Shown here in pieces: positions 15,468 through 15,996 of a DNA stretch of 15,996 bases (positions are counted from its first letter, which is position 1; each line of letters opens with the position of its first letter). Location: NCBI GenBank assembly GCA_043779285.1, contig JAYWEL010000264.1:1-15996 (forward strand), in the 5' to 3' direction. The stretch comes from MGR-bin208 sp043779285 (GTDB taxonomy: Bacteria; Bacteroidota; Bacteroidia; Chitinophagales; Chitinophagaceae). A model generated the notes under the pieces. The model worked only from the letters and a program-made list of their open reading frames with translations, was not told the origin of the DNA and did not search any database. Both the position numbers and the translations under genes were made by a program.

Positions 15468-15996
15468 TAAGAACTAAGCAGAACCGTAAATAAAACTTGT
15501 AATATGCCAATTAAAAATCCAAGTATGGCACCAATAATTTCAACAAACTGAAATTCTTTCGTCATAATCTGATTTAATATTTGTTCTAATTTATCAGATG
15601 AAAATGCAGAAACCCGTTCAACAACTATTTTTTCCAGATCCAATTCTTCTTTTAAGTTCTTCATATAAGTTCCCATCAACTGCGGGAAGAGTATTTCCAA
15701 TTCCTGCATAAAAATATCTTTTAAAGAATCGATAGTCTTATCTCCAATAAACATACTGATAAAGGGCATTTCCTGACTCAGCTTAACCTTTAGAAAATCA
15801 TTAATATGGTTTTCTACCATCGGTAAAATCTTTTTAAGATTTTCTGGTTTAATGATAAGGCTCTCAATATCCTTAAACGACAAAAGCTCCTCGCTAACAA
15901 GTTTTCCCAGTTTTTCGGCAAATTGTTTTTGCCTTTTGGGAAAAATTCCTTGCACTGTAATACCCAAAATGATTTTTGGGACCCTTGGGTGAAACA
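15467..15996 (-). CDS. DUF445 family membrane protein, C-terminal part (cut by window edge)
   Basis: The reading frame stays open to the edge of the window. The visible 175 residues begin FHPRVPKIILGITVQGIFPKRQ, which matches the conserved block of DUF445 (YheB-like) proteins (typically RPxxPxKILGxxxQGxxPKRQ). A TTG at 15967 is only an internal leucine of that block, not a start. The remaining N-terminus, which in this family carries a membrane segment, lies beyond 15996. A long helical, charged middle part follows. The C-terminus has a strongly hydrophobic segment (VEIIGAILGFLIGILQVLFTVLL) that probably re-enters or spans the inner membrane. The family has no established biochemical function. 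It is transcribed in the same direction as the downstream receptor, but a 123-base gap with its own promoter elements suggests separate transcription. Confidence 0.85.
   Translation of the reverse strand, partial: FHPRVPKIILGITVQGIFPKRQKQFAEKLGKLVSEELLSFKDIESLIIKPENLKKILPMVENHINDFLKVKLSQEMPFISMFIGDKTIDSLKDIFMQELEILFPQLMGTYMKNLKEELDLEKIVVERVSAFSSDKLEQILNQIMTKEFQFVEIIGAILGFLIGILQVLFTVLLSS

Noticed and set aside
15467..15967. A complete 166-residue protein starting at the TTG at 15967
   Set aside because: The frame stays open to the window edge, and the upstream residues continue the conserved DUF445 block, so the TTG is an internal leucine and the gene is partial.

Overview
The window looks like ordinary chromosome from a member of the Bacteroidota, most like the Chitinophagaceae/Sphingobacteriales group. 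The reasons are the AT-rich DNA, two large TonB-dependent receptors with N-terminal carboxypeptidase-regulatory-like domains, the divergent Bacteroidota form of PurM, and repeated matches to the Bacteroidota promoter (TTTG near -33, TAnnTTTG near -7) in place of sigma70 boxes. No tRNA, rRNA, CRISPR array, insertion sequence, phage gene or attachment site is visible. No stretch longer than about 300 bases lacks a gene.

Left third (1-5200): a tRNA wobble-uridine hydroxylase (trhO, +) abuts the purine enzyme SAICAR synthase (purC, -) stop codon to stop codon. A TonB-dependent receptor (+) follows and ends at a strong intrinsic terminator. A second terminator serves the next gene, which points the other way.

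Middle (5200-10372): an uncharacterised single-pass membrane coiled-coil protein (-); the DNA polymerase III delta subunit (holA, +); riboflavin kinase/FAD synthetase (ribF, -), divergent from AIR synthase (purM, +); and an FtsE-like ABC ATPase (+). PurM and PurC belong to the same de novo purine pathway but lie about 6 kb apart as single genes.

Right third (10356-15996, all -): DUF445 gene (cut by the window edge), a TonB-dependent outer-membrane barrel protein with a glycine-rich loop, then two overlapping glycosyltransferase genes that probably both start with TTG. The second glycosyltransferase overlaps the 3' end of the ftsE-like gene.

I see no convincing new multi-gene system. The observations most worth a second look concern gene expression. 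Five housekeeping genes have their -7 box only 4-9 bases before the start codon, which predicts almost leaderless mRNAs. Twin GAATATTC palindromes overlap the promoter of the second receptor. Two glycosyltransferases share a TTGA stop/start overlap. The coiled-coil membrane protein is the main gene of unknown function.
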